From assembly GCF_018614775.1 (NCBI RefSeq), contig NZ_JAGGOF010000013.1, positions 1 through 35,814 on the forward strand: a DNA stretch of 35,814 nt, written 5' to 3'. The translations under genes were made by a program, and so were the position numbers. Below the pieces are notes generated by a model, which ran no database searches, was not told the origin of the DNA, and worked only from the letters and a program-made list of their open reading frames with translations. Origin of the DNA: Pseudomonas fluorescens (lineage in GTDB: Bacteria > Pseudomonadota > Gammaproteobacteria > Pseudomonadales > Pseudomonadaceae). This document shows positions 26,349 to 34,747 of the stretch, piece by piece (within the stretch, counting starts at the first letter, position 1; each line of letters starts with the position of its first letter).

Positions 26349-26843
26349 ATGACTGACAAAGACGTAAGCAAAGTAAAGCGCAAAGGCACCTTCAAGAGCG
26401 CCCCGCTGCCCGTAGAGGCGCACACGGGCGTGGTATTGGCCGGTGAAGAGCTGGTCAAGGTGGCCGTTGCCGCCCTGGAGGACGTCAAGGCCCAGGACAT
26501 CCAGGTGATCGACGTTCGTGAAAAGCAGAGCATCACCGACTTCATGATCATCGCCACCGGTACTTCCAACCGCCAGATCGGCGCGATGCTGGACAAGGTC
26601 CGCGAAGCGGTCAAGGCCCAGGGCGTCAAGCCGCTGGGTGAAGAAGGCAAGGGCGACAGCGACTGGGTCCTGCTGGATATGGACGACGTCATCGTGCACA
26701 TGATGACCGCCTCGGCCCGCCAGTTCTATGACCTGGAGCGCCTGTGGGCCGGTGCCGAGCAGAGCCGTTCGGCCAGCGCCGCGCACCACAGCCCGGAAAA
26801 CACCCATGAGCACTTCACCAAGCTCAACAAAGACCAGCAATAA
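26349..26843 (+). CDS. rsfS: Ribosomal silencing factor RsfS
   Basis: A 164-residue protein. The C-terminal Iojap/RsfS domain (about 35-140) binds L14 on the 50S subunit and blocks subunit joining in starvation. Motifs include DIQVIDVREKQSITDFMIIATGTSNRQIGAM and DSDWVLLDMDDVIVHMM (split here by intervening residues). The N-terminal 30 residues and the histidine-rich tail exceed the short E. coli form (105 residues), and the ribosome site before ATG 26349 is weak, so a start closer to the domain (GTG near residue 28) cannot be excluded. Confidence 0.92.
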   Translation: MTDKDVSKVKRKGTFKSAPLPVEAHTGVVLAGEELVKVAVAALEDVKAQDIQVIDVREKQSITDFMIIATGTSNRQIGAMLDKVREAVKAQGVKPLGEEGKGDSDWVLLDMDDVIVHMMTASARQFYDLERLWAGAEQSRSASAAHHSPENTHEHFTKLNKDQQ

Positions 26844-26852
26844 GGGTTCGCT

Positions 26853-27320
26853 GTGCGACTGCGCCTGATCGCCGTCGGTTCCCGCATGCCCAAGTGGGTG
26901 GAAGAAGGCTGGCATGAATATGCCAAGCGTCTTCCGTCCGAGCTGGCGCTGGAGCTGGTGGAAATTCCGCTCAATACCCGTGGCAAGAACGCCGATGTGG
27001 CGCGCTTCATTCGCCAGGAAGGCGAAGCCATGCTGGCCAAGGTCGGGCCGAACGAGCACATCGTCACCCTCGAAGTCCACGGCAAGCCCTGGAGCACCGA
27101 GCAACTGGCGGTGGAACTCGATCGCTGGCGGCTGGATTCACGCACGGTCAATTTCATGGTCGGGGGCCCGGAAGGGCTGGCGCCGGACGTCTGTGCCCGG
27201 GCCGACCAGCGCTGGTCGTTGTCGCCGCTGACGTTGCCGCACCCGCTGGTGCGGATCCTGATCGGCGAACAGTTGTATCGTGCCTGGACAGTCCTGTCCG
27301 GGCACCCTTACCACAAGTAA
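26853..27320 (+). CDS. rlmH: 23S rRNA pseudouridine-1915 N3-methyltransferase
   Basis: A 155-residue SPOUT methyltransferase that methylates pseudouridine 1915 in helix 69 of 23S rRNA. It starts at GTG ([15 protein letters not shown]). The SAM-binding knot motifs are visible: [28 protein letters not shown] and the C-terminal [20 protein letters not shown]. It follows rsfS by 9 bp, the conserved rsfS-rlmH order. Confidence 0.97.
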   Translation: MRLRLIAVGSRMPKWVEEGWHEYAKRLPSELALELVEIPLNTRGKNADVARFIRQEGEAMLAKVGPNEHIVTLEVHGKPWSTEQLAVELDRWRLDSRTVNFMVGGPEGLAPDVCARADQRWSLSPLTLPHPLVRILIGEQLYRAWTVLSGHPYHK

Positions 27321-27330
27321 TCCTGCCCCC

Positions 27331-29226
27331 ATGCCTCAGCCGATCCGCATCAAGGACCACGAAAAAGACGCCCGCCTGGTGCGGGGCCGCGTCGTGTTCG
27401 GCGCCATCACGGTGGTGACGCTGATCGGCGTGCTGATTGCGCGGTTGTATTTCCTCCAGGTGATTCAGTACGAGTACCACTCGACCCTGTCGGAAAACAA
27501 CCGGGTGCACGTGCAACCCATTCCGCCGACCCGCGGCCTGATCTTCGACCGCAATGGCGTGGTCGTGGCCGACAACCGGCCCAGCTTCAGCCTGAGCATG
27601 ACCCGCGAGCGCTCGGGTGACTGGCAGCAGGTGCTCGACGTGATTGTCGAAGTGCTGCAGCTGACCCCCGAGGACCGGGCGATTTTCGAGAAGCGCATGC
27701 GCCAGGGGCGGCGGCCGTTCGAGCCGGTACCGATCCTGTTCGAGCTGACCGAAGAGCAGATCGCCCTGATCGCCGTGAACCAGTTCCGCCTGCCCGGCGT
27801 CGAGGTGGTGGCGCAACTGGTCCGGCATTATCCCCAGGGCGCGCACTTCGCCCACTCGGTCGGCTACATGGGGCGGATCAACGAGAAGGAGCTCAAGAGC
27901 CTCGATCCGGTCAATTACAGCGGCACCCACCATATCGGCAAGACCGGTATCGAGCGCTTCTATGAGCCCGAGTTGCATGGCCAGGTGGGTTACGAAGAAG
28001 TCGAGACCAATGCCCGTGGTCGCGTGTTGCGGGTGCTCAAGCGCACCGACCCGATCCCCGGCAAGGACATCGTCCTGAGCCTGGACATCAAGCTGCAAGA
28101 GGCCGCTGAAGCGGCGCTGGGCGGGCGCCGTGGCGCGGTGGTGGCGCTGGACCCGAGCACTGGCGAGGTGCTGGCGATGGTCAGCCAGCCGAGCTTCGAC
28201 CCGAACCTGTTCGTCACCGGCATCAGCTTCAGGGCCTACGCCGAGCTGCGCGACTCCATCGACCGGCCGCTGTTCAACCGTGTCCTGCGTGGCCTCTATC
28301 CGCCGGGTTCGACCATCAAGCCAGCGGTGGCGATTGCCGGGCTGGACTCCGGCGTGGTGACCGCGTCGACCCGGGTCTTCGACCCCGGTTATTACATGCT
28401 GCCCAACTACGATCACAAGTACCGCAACTGGAACCGCACCGGCGACGGTTATGTGGACCTGGAAACGGCGATCATGCGCTCCAACGACACCTACTTCTAT
28501 GAGCTGGCCCACAAGCTGGGGATCGATCGGTTGTCGTCTTACCTGGGTAAATTCGGCATCGGACAGAAAGTGTCCCTGGACATGTTCGAAGAGTCCCCAG
28601 GCCTGATGCCGTCCCGAGAGTGGAAACGAGCCACCCGGCGTCAGGCATGGTTCCCCGGCGAAACCCTGATCCTGGGGATCGGCCAGGGCTACATGCAGGC
28701 CACGCCGCTGCAACTGGCCCAGGCCACGGCCCTGGTCGCCAGCAAAGGCAAGTGGTATCGCCCGCACCTGGCCAAGACCATTGAAGGTCAGAAACCGGTG
28801 GACCCGAATCCGATGCCGGACATCATCCTGCACAATCCGTCGGACTGGCAGAAGGTCAACAACGGTATGCAACAGGTGATGCATGGCGCGCGCGGCACGG
28901 CGCGCAAAGCGGCCATCGGTTCGCCGTACCGCATTGCCGGCAAGAGTGGTACGGCCCAGGTGGTCGCGATCAAGCAGGGCGAGAAGTACGACCGCTCCAA
29001 AGTCCAGGAACGCCACCGCGACCACGCCCTGTTCGTCGGCTTCGCCCCGGCCGACAACCCGAAAATCGTCGTGGCGGTGATGGTCGAGAACGGCGAGTCG
29101 GGGTCCGGTGTCGCCGCGCCCGTGGTGCGTCAGGTGATGGACGCCTGGCTGCTGGATGAACACGGCCAGCTCAAGCCTGAGTACGCAAGCCCCACCACTG
29201 CGGAGGCCACGGCCCGTGATGAATAA
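27331..29226 (+). CDS. mrdA: Penicillin-binding protein 2, elongasome transpeptidase
   Basis: A 631-residue class B PBP with one N-terminal membrane anchor (about 22-45). The pedestal domain starts at PPTRGLIFDRNG, and the transpeptidase has S327-T-I-K330, S384-N-D386 and K538-S-G-T541. It cross-links peptidoglycan during rod elongation with RodA. ATG 27331 is the first that gives the anchor at the usual distance. It overlaps rodA by 8 bp, so dosage is coupled. It is called pbpA in some pseudomonads. Confidence 0.97.
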   Translation: MPQPIRIKDHEKDARLVRGRVVFGAITVVTLIGVLIARLYFLQVIQYEYHSTLSENNRVHVQPIPPTRGLIFDRNGVVVADNRPSFSLSMTRERSGDWQQVLDVIVEVLQLTPEDRAIFEKRMRQGRRPFEPVPILFELTEEQIALIAVNQFRLPGVEVVAQLVRHYPQGAHFAHSVGYMGRINEKELKSLDPVNYSGTHHIGKTGIERFYEPELHGQVGYEEVETNARGRVLRVLKRTDPIPGKDIVLSLDIKLQEAAEAALGGRRGAVVALDPSTGEVLAMVSQPSFDPNLFVTGISFRAYAELRDSIDRPLFNRVLRGLYPPGSTIKPAVAIAGLDSGVVTASTRVFDPGYYMLPNYDHKYRNWNRTGDGYVDLETAIMRSNDTYFYELAHKLGIDRLSSYLGKFGIGQKVSLDMFEESPGLMPSREWKRATRRQAWFPGETLILGIGQGYMQATPLQLAQATALVASKGKWYRPHLAKTIEGQKPVDPNPMPDIILHNPSDWQKVNNGMQQVMHGARGTARKAAIGSPYRIAGKSGTAQVVAIKQGEKYDRSKVQERHRDHALFVGFAPADNPKIVVAVMVENGESGSGVAAPVVRQVMDAWLLDEHGQLKPEYASPTTAEATARDE

Positions 29227-30361
29227 TTTCGACCGCATCCTCTCCAGCGAGGATGTGATGCGCCGTCGTGCCACGCTGTTGCAGCGCATGCACATCGACG
29301 GCCCGCTGCTGATCCTGCTGCTGATCCTGGCCGCCGGCAGCCTGTTCGTGCTGTATTCGGCCAGTGGCAAGAGCTGGGACCTGCTGGCCAAGCAGGCCAC
29401 CTCGTTCGGCATCGGCCTGGTGTCGATGGTCGTCATCGCCCAGCTCGAACCACGGTTCATGGCGCGCTGGGTGCCACTGGCCTATGTGGTCGGCGTGAGC
29501 CTGTTGGTGGTGGTGGACGTGATGGGCCATAACGCCATGGGTGCGACGCGCTGGATCAACATACCCGGGGTCATTCGCTTCCAGCCTTCCGAATTCCTCA
29601 AGATCATCATGCCGGCGACCATCGCCTGGTACCTGTCCAAGCGGACCTTGCCGCCGCAGCTCAAGCACGTGTGCATCAGCCTGCTGTTGATCGGCATCCC
29701 GTTCATCCTGATCGTGCGCCAACCGGACCTTGGTACGTCGCTGCTGATCCTGGCCGGTGGCGCCTTCGTGCTGTTCATGGGCGGCTTGCGCTGGCGCTGG
29801 ATCCTCAGCGTGGTTGCCATTGCGATACCGGTGTCGGTGGCCATGTGGTACTTCGTCATGCACGACTACCAGAAGCAGCGCATCCTGACCTTCCTCGACC
29901 CGGAGAGCGATCCACTGGGCACCGGCTGGAACATCATCCAGTCCAAGGCCGCCATCGGTTCCGGCGGGGTGTTCGGCAAGGGCTGGCTGATGGGCACCCA
30001 GTCGCACCTGGACTTTTTGCCGGAAAGCCACACCGATTTCATCATCGCGGTGATGGGCGAGGAGTTCGGCCTGGTGGGCATTTGCGTGCTGCTGCTGATC
30101 TACCTGCTGCTGATCGGCCGCGGGCTGGTCATAACCGCCCAGGCCCAGACGCTGTTCGGCAAGTTGCTGGCGGGCAGCCTGACCATGACGTTTTTTGTGT
30201 ATGTTTTCGTCAACATCGGTATGGTCAGTGGGCTGTTGCCGGTGGTAGGGGTGCCGTTGCCCTTCATTAGCTACGGGGGAACTTCGCTGGTGACACTACT
30301 GTCAGCGTTTGGGGTTTTGATGTCGATCCATACCCATCGCAAGTGGATCGCGCAGGTTTGA
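29219..30361 (+). CDS. rodA: RodA peptidoglycan glycosyltransferase (SEDS family)
   Basis: A 380-residue polytopic SEDS protein that polymerises lipid II in the elongasome. Visible are the family loop GWNIIQSKAAIGSGG, the catalytic-region LPESHTDFIIAVMGEE (Asp273) and the C-terminal PFISYGGTSLVTLL. The start within the last codons of mrdA is chosen because the conserved N-terminus begins there. mrdA-rodA is the standard pairing. Confidence 0.97.
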   Translation: MNNFDRILSSEDVMRRRATLLQRMHIDGPLLILLLILAAGSLFVLYSASGKSWDLLAKQATSFGIGLVSMVVIAQLEPRFMARWVPLAYVVGVSLLVVVDVMGHNAMGATRWINIPGVIRFQPSEFLKIIMPATIAWYLSKRTLPPQLKHVCISLLLIGIPFILIVRQPDLGTSLLILAGGAFVLFMGGLRWRWILSVVAIAIPVSVAMWYFVMHDYQKQRILTFLDPESDPLGTGWNIIQSKAAIGSGGVFGKGWLMGTQSHLDFLPESHTDFIIAVMGEEFGLVGICVLLLIYLLLIGRGLVITAQAQTLFGKLLAGSLTMTFFVYVFVNIGMVSGLLPVVGVPLPFISYGGTSLVTLLSAFGVLMSIHTHRKWIAQV

Positions 30362-30378
30362 ATAAGGTGAAGCGTTCA

Positions 30379-31389
30379 ATGCAAGCAATGCGTGGCTGGT
30401 CGACGCTCTATGCGCCGTGGATCGGCCTGGTGGGCTTTCTCGGCGGTACGCCGCATGCCTTGGCGGGCGAGTACGAGGGGTCGCCGCAGGTGGCCGAGTT
30501 CGTCGGCGAGATGACCCGCGACTATGGTTTCGCCGGGGAACAGCTGATGGGGGTGTTCCGCGAAGCCGAACGCAAGCAGTCGATCCTCGACGCGATCTCC
30601 CGGCCCGCCGAGCGGGTCAAGCAATGGAGCGAGTACCGGCCGATGTTCATCACCGAGGCGCGCATTGCCCGGGGCGTGGACTTCTGGCGCCAGCACGAGG
30701 GCGCGCTGGCCCGTGCCGAGCAGGAATATGGCGTACCGGCCCAGGTCATCGTGTCCATCATTGGCGTCGAGACCTTCTTTGGCCGCAACACCGGCAATTT
30801 CCGGGTGATCGACGCGCTGTCGACCCTGGGTTTCGATTACCCGCCGCGCGCCGAGTTCTTCCGCAAGGAGCTGCGTGAATTCCTGCTGTTGGCCCGTGAA
30901 GAGCAGGTCGACCCGCTGACCCTCAAGGGTTCCTATGCCGGGGCGATGGGCCTGCCGCAGTTCATGCCCAGCAGTTTCCGCGCCTATGCGGTGGATTTTG
31001 ACGGCGATGGCCACATCAATATCTGGACCAACCCGACCGATGCCATCGGCAGTGTTGCCAGCTATTTCAAGCGTCATGGCTGGGAAGCCGGCCAGCCGGT
31101 GGTCAGCCGTGCCGACGTGCGTGGCGAGCAGGTGGACGAGGGCTTGACCGAGGGCATCGAGCCGACGAAAACCGTCGGGGAGTTGCGGGCCTTGGGCTGG
31201 TCGAGTCATGATGCGCTGCGTGACGACATGCCGGTCACCGCGATGCGCCTGGAAGGCGAGCAGGGCCCCGAATACTGGATGGGCCTGAAGAATTTCTACG
31301 CGATTACGCGTTATAACCGCAGCGTGATGTACGCCATGGCCGTATATCAACTGTCTGAAGAGCTGGTCAAAGCACGGGGCGTCAAATAA
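30379..31389 (+). CDS. mltB: Lytic murein transglycosylase B (SltB1/MltB)
   Basis: A 336-residue periplasmic lytic transglycosylase of family GH103 that cleaves glycan strands to 1,6-anhydro ends. The catalytic Glu131 is in IGVETFFGRNTG, followed by SYAGAMGLPQFMPSSFRAYAVDFDG-type blocks. A hydrophobic N-terminal segment ending ALAGE looks like a signal peptide; no lipobox is visible, which fits the soluble SltB1 form. ATG 30379 follows AAGGTGA. It ends in TAATG, overlapping rlpA by one base. It is adjacent to rodA as in P. aeruginosa. Confidence 0.93.
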   Translation: MQAMRGWSTLYAPWIGLVGFLGGTPHALAGEYEGSPQVAEFVGEMTRDYGFAGEQLMGVFREAERKQSILDAISRPAERVKQWSEYRPMFITEARIARGVDFWRQHEGALARAEQEYGVPAQVIVSIIGVETFFGRNTGNFRVIDALSTLGFDYPPRAEFFRKELREFLLLAREEQVDPLTLKGSYAGAMGLPQFMPSSFRAYAVDFDGDGHINIWTNPTDAIGSVASYFKRHGWEAGQPVVSRADVRGEQVDEGLTEGIEPTKTVGELRALGWSSHDALRDDMPVTAMRLEGEQGPEYWMGLKNFYAITRYNRSVMYAMAVYQLSEELVKARGVK

Positions 31390-32414
31390 TGCAGGCAATG
31401 CCTACCTATCAACCCCTGAAAGCCAAGCCCCTCAAGTTTGTGGCGCTGGCCGCGCTGTCGCTGCTGGTCGTCAGTTGTTCGACCAGTCGCGCGCCGACCC
31501 AGAAAAGCTCAACCGCCGTGCGTTCCGCGCCGGGCCTGGACATCAACCGGGCCCACAAGGACGGCGCGCCGTGGTGGGACGTGGACGTGTCGCGCATTCC
31601 CGACGCCACCCCGACCCTGCACACCGGCCCCTACAAGGCCAACCCATATACGGTGCTGGGCAAGACCTACTTCCCGATGGCCGACTCCAAGACCTACGTC
31701 GCATCGGGCACCGCGTCCTGGTACGGCACCAAGTTCCACGGCCAGAACACCGCCAATGGCGAGGTGTATGACCTGTACGGCATGAGCGCGGCCCACAAGA
31801 CCTTGCCGCTGCCCAGTTATGTGCGGGTGACCAACCTGGACAACAACAAGAGCGTGATCCTGCGGGTCAATGACCGTGGGCCGTTCTATTCCGACCGCAT
31901 CATCGACCTGTCGTATGCGGCGGCGAAAAAGCTCGGTTACGCTGAAATCGGCACGGCGCGGGTCAAGGTCGAAGGCATCGATCCGCAGGAATGGTGGGCC
32001 CAGCGTGGCCGTCCGGCGCCTTTGATGCTCAACGAGCCGAAAGTGGCGCAAAATGCCGCGCCGACCGTGACGGCCTCTACCGGTACGGTCGAGCAGTGGA
32101 CGCCACCGCCGCAGCAACACGCGGCCGCTGTGGTACCGGTGCAGCTCGACACAAAAAAAAACGCTTCTGCAACAGCGTCTGGCCAGTATCTGCAAGTGGG
32201 CGCGTTCGCCAACCCGGACGCTGCCGAGCTGCTCCGGTCGAAGCTCAGCTCGATGGTGAGCGCCCCGGTATTCATCAGCTCGATCGTGCGCAACCAGCAG
32301 ACACTGCATCGGGTGCGCCTGGGGCCGATCGGCTCTCCGGGTGAAGTGCAGCAGGTGCAGAACAGTGTGCGCCTGGCCAATCTCGGTTCGCCGAGCCTGG
32401 TCACCGCCGAATGA
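31389..32414 (+). CDS. rlpA: RlpA septal peptidoglycan-specific lytic transglycosylase, lipoprotein
   Basis: A 341-residue outer-membrane lipoprotein with lipobox VVSC (Cys30). The double-psi beta-barrel domain (about 97-190) includes GTASWYGTKFHGQNTANGE and RVNDRGPFYSDRIIDLS. A proline/alanine linker leads to the C-terminal SPOR domain (about 262-338), which binds denuded glycan at the septum. In P. aeruginosa RlpA degrades denuded glycans and helps daughter-cell separation. The linker codons contain a run of nine A (32153-32161). A second ATG three codons in is an alternative start. Confidence 0.95.
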   Translation: MQAMPTYQPLKAKPLKFVALAALSLLVVSCSTSRAPTQKSSTAVRSAPGLDINRAHKDGAPWWDVDVSRIPDATPTLHTGPYKANPYTVLGKTYFPMADSKTYVASGTASWYGTKFHGQNTANGEVYDLYGMSAAHKTLPLPSYVRVTNLDNNKSVILRVNDRGPFYSDRIIDLSYAAAKKLGYAEIGTARVKVEGIDPQEWWAQRGRPAPLMLNEPKVAQNAAPTVTASTGTVEQWTPPPQQHAAAVVPVQLDTKKNASATASGQYLQVGAFANPDAAELLRSKLSSMVSAPVFISSIVRNQQTLHRVRLGPIGSPGEVQQVQNSVRLANLGSPSLVTAE

Positions 32415-32425
32415 TTGATTGAAGG

Positions 32426-32445
32426 CCCGCTGCGGTTCGAGCGGG
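32426..32445 (+). terminator. Terminator-like hairpin after rlpA
   Basis: The stem CCCGCT/AGCGGG (32426-32431 with 32440-32445) lies 11 bp past the rlpA stop. No clean T run follows, so its strength as a terminator is doubtful. Confidence 0.4.
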
Positions 32446-32474
32446 TCAGGTTGTTGGCTCCATGAATAACAAAA

Positions 32475-32554
32475 GCCCGGCAAGGGATGTGAGTGAGCAA
32501 CTTAAATACGCGGCAGCCCGATTAGAAGGCTGCTTGTAAGTATTGCCTCCGGGC
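32475..32554 (+). ncRNA. Predicted structured RNA in the dacC leader
   Basis: Three nested stems can be drawn in the plus strand. P1 is GCCCGG/CCGGGC (32475-32480 with 32549-32554). P2 is GCAACTTA with TAAG-TA-TTGC (32497-32504 with 32537-32546, two-base bulge). P3 is GCAGCC/GGCTGC (32513-32518 with 32528-32533), with a nine-base loop. The structure ends 28 nt before the dacC ATG and lacks a terminal T run. It could be a cis-acting leader of dacC or a small RNA. It matches no riboswitch consensus I know. Confidence 0.4.
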
Positions 32555-32582
32555 AGTTTCCATTAGCGATTTCGAGAGACGG

Positions 32583-33740
32583 ATGAACATCACCACCTTT
32601 GCCAAACGCCTTTGCCTGCTAGTCCCGCTGCTGCTCTCACCTGCCGCGTTCGCGGTCGAGATGATGCCGTCGCCTCCACAACTGGCGGCCAAGTCCTATG
32701 TACTCATGGATGCCAGCAGCGGCAACGTGCTGGTGGAGAACAATGGTGACCAGCGCCTGCCACCGGCCAGCTTGACCAAGCTGATGACCGCCTACATCGC
32801 GACCCTGGAAATCCGTCGCGGCCAGATCGGTGAAAACGATCCGGTGACCGTCAGCGAAAACGCCTGGCGCACCGGCGGCTCGCGGATGTTCATCAAGGTC
32901 GGCTCGCAAGTGACCGTCAGCGATTTGCTGCACGGCATCATCATCCAGTCCGGCAACGACGCCAGCGTCGCCCTGTCCGAGCACATCGCCGGCAGCGAAG
33001 ATGCCTTCGCCGACATGATGAACAAAACCGTCGCTGACCTGGGCATGACCAACAGCCACTTCATGAACCCGACCGGCCTGCCGAACCCCGAGCACTACTC
33101 GTCGGCTCACGACATGGCGCTTCTGGCGCGGGCGATCATCCACGAAGACCCCGCACACTACGCCATCTACTCCCAGAAGGAATTCTTCTGGAACGGCATC
33201 AAGCAGCCTAACCGCAACCTGCTGCTGTGGCGCGACAAGACCGTCGATGGCCTGAAGACCGGTCACACCGACGAAGCCGGCTACTGCATGGTGTCCTCGG
33301 CCGTGCGTGACGGCATGCGCCTGATCGCCGTGGTCTTCGGTACCAGCAGCGAAGTGGCCCGTGCCGCCGAGACCCAGAAGCTGCTGACCTACGGTTTCCG
33401 CTTCTTCGAAACCCAGACCTTCTACCAGAAGGGCACCGAACTGGCCCAGGCCCAGGTCTGGAAAGGCACCAGCAATCAGGTGAAGGCCGGTCTGGCCGAG
33501 GACCTGACCATGACCCTGCCCAAAGGCCAGCTCAAGAAGCTCGCTGCCAGCATGACCATGAACCCGCAACTGACCGCCCCGATCGCCAAGGGCGACGTGA
33601 TTGGTAAAGTCGAAGTCAAGCTGGAAGACAAGGTGGTGCACAGCGCCGACCTGATCGCGCTGGACGCCGTCGAGGAAGGTGGTATCTTCCGCCGCATGTG
33701 GGATAGCATCCGTCTATTCTTCTACGGCTTGTTCAACTGA
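32583..33740 (+). CDS. dacC: D-alanyl-D-alanine carboxypeptidase (PBP5/6 family)
   Basis: A 385-residue exported DD-carboxypeptidase that trims the terminal D-Ala of peptidoglycan pentapeptides. It has signal peptide MNITTFAKRLCLLVPLLLSP...AFA, then S63-L-T-K66, S123-G-N125 and K225-T-G227, the three active-site motifs. The C-terminal PBP5-like beta domain and a final amphipathic helix (RRMWDSIRLFFYGLFN) attach it to the inner membrane. GAGAGACGG precedes the ATG. The symbol follows P. aeruginosa usage; dacA is an equal alternative. Confidence 0.95.
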   Translation: MNITTFAKRLCLLVPLLLSPAAFAVEMMPSPPQLAAKSYVLMDASSGNVLVENNGDQRLPPASLTKLMTAYIATLEIRRGQIGENDPVTVSENAWRTGGSRMFIKVGSQVTVSDLLHGIIIQSGNDASVALSEHIAGSEDAFADMMNKTVADLGMTNSHFMNPTGLPNPEHYSSAHDMALLARAIIHEDPAHYAIYSQKEFFWNGIKQPNRNLLLWRDKTVDGLKTGHTDEAGYCMVSSAVRDGMRLIAVVFGTSSEVARAAETQKLLTYGFRFFETQTFYQKGTELAQAQVWKGTSNQVKAGLAEDLTMTLPKGQLKKLAASMTMNPQLTAPIAKGDVIGKVEVKLEDKVVHSADLIALDAVEEGGIFRRMWDSIRLFFYGLFN

Positions 33741-33757
33741 TTTCACCTGTTGACCCG

Positions 33758-33790
33758 CATGGCCCCGTTCCGATCCGGTGCGGGGCCATG
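33758..33790 (+). terminator. Strong hairpin between dacC and ybeD
   Basis: A perfect 10-bp stem CATGGCCCCG/CGGGGCCATG (33758-33767 with 33781-33790) with a 13-nt loop, 18 bp past the dacC stop. Only 'ttcgtt' follows, so termination may be partial and allow read-through into ybeD-lipB. Confidence 0.5.
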
Positions 33791-33823
33791 TTCGTTACCC
33801 GGGCTTATTGAGGCCGTTACGCC

Positions 33824-34099
33824 ATGACCGATCCAGAAGTAAAGGCACCAAAGATCGAATTCCCCTGCGCGGATTACCCGATCAAGGTAATTGGCGACAC
33901 GGGTGTGGGCTTCAAGGACACGATCATCGCGATCCTCGAAAAGCATGCCACCGTTGACCTCAAGACCCTCGCCGAACGCCAGAGCACCAACGGCAAGTAC
34001 ACGACGATCCAGTTGCACATCATTGCGACTGGCCAGGAACAGCTCTACGACATCAACAGCGAGCTGCGTGCGACCGGTTTCGTGCACATGGTGTTGTGA
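33824..34099 (+). CDS. ybeD: YbeD/DUF493 family protein
   Basis: A 91-residue ferredoxin-like-fold protein (UPF0250). The conserved core is [15 protein letters not shown] and the [22 protein letters not shown] region. It resembles ACT-like regulatory domains. Function is unproven, but it nearly always lies next to lipB, which suggests a role in lipoate attachment or its control. Its TGA shares one base with the lipB ATG. Confidence 0.93.
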   Translation: MTDPEVKAPKIEFPCADYPIKVIGDTGVGFKDTIIAILEKHATVDLKTLAERQSTNGKYTTIQLHIIATGQEQLYDINSELRATGFVHMVL

Positions 34100-34746
34100 T
34101 GCCGGGCACGCTGGGCTTTCGCGAGCTGGGCCGGATGGCTTACGAACCGGTCTGGCACGCGATGCAACGTTTCACCAATGAACGCGGCAACACCGCCGAC
34201 GATGAAGTCTGGCTGGTGGAGCATCCGCCGGTGTTCACCCAGGGCCAGGCCGGCAAGGCCGAGCACCTGCTGCTGCCAGGCGATATCCCGGTGGTGAAGG
34301 TCGACCGGGGCGGGCAGGTGACCTACCATGGTCCCGGCCAGTTGGTCGCCTATCTGTTGCTGGATGTACGCAAGCTGGGTTTCGGCGTGCGCGAGCTGGT
34401 CACCCGCATGGAGACTTGCCTGATCGAGCTGCTGGCCAGCTACGGCGTAACCGCGGCGGCCAAGCCGGATGCGCCGGGTGTCTACGTCGACGGGGCGAAG
34501 ATCGCCTCCCTGGGTCTACGGATCCGCCATGGCTGCTCATTTCATGGCCTGGCGTTGAACGTGGACATGGACCTTGAGCCGTTTCGACGGATTAATCCCT
34601 GTGGCTACGCGGGGCTGGCAATGACCCAGCTGCGCGATCACACAGGATCGATTGAATTTGCCGAGGTAAGTGCCCGGCTGCGCGCGCAGCTCGTCAAACA
34701 CCTCGACTACGCTGAGCAGACGACCCTCACGGGCGGAATCGACTGA
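34099..34746 (+). CDS. lipB: Octanoyl-[acyl carrier protein]:protein N-octanoyltransferase
   Basis: A 215-residue enzyme transferring octanoyl from ACP to lipoyl domains of 2-oxoacid dehydrogenases and GcvH. The family motif [16 protein letters not shown] and the active-site [20 protein letters not shown] (Lys and Cys) are present. ATG 34099 overlaps the ybeD stop by one base; a GTG codon just before it is less likely. lipA starts one base after its stop. Confidence 0.97.
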   Translation: MPGTLGFRELGRMAYEPVWHAMQRFTNERGNTADDEVWLVEHPPVFTQGQAGKAEHLLLPGDIPVVKVDRGGQVTYHGPGQLVAYLLLDVRKLGFGVRELVTRMETCLIELLASYGVTAAAKPDAPGVYVDGAKIASLGLRIRHGCSFHGLALNVDMDLEPFRRINPCGYAGLAMTQLRDHTGSIEFAEVSARLRAQLVKHLDYAEQTTLTGGID

Positions 34747-34747
34747 T

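Noticed and set aside
27154..29460. A 768-codon minus-strand frame opposite rlmH, mrdA and rodA
   Set aside because: It is an antisense shadow of three essential genes and has no ribosome site or domain.
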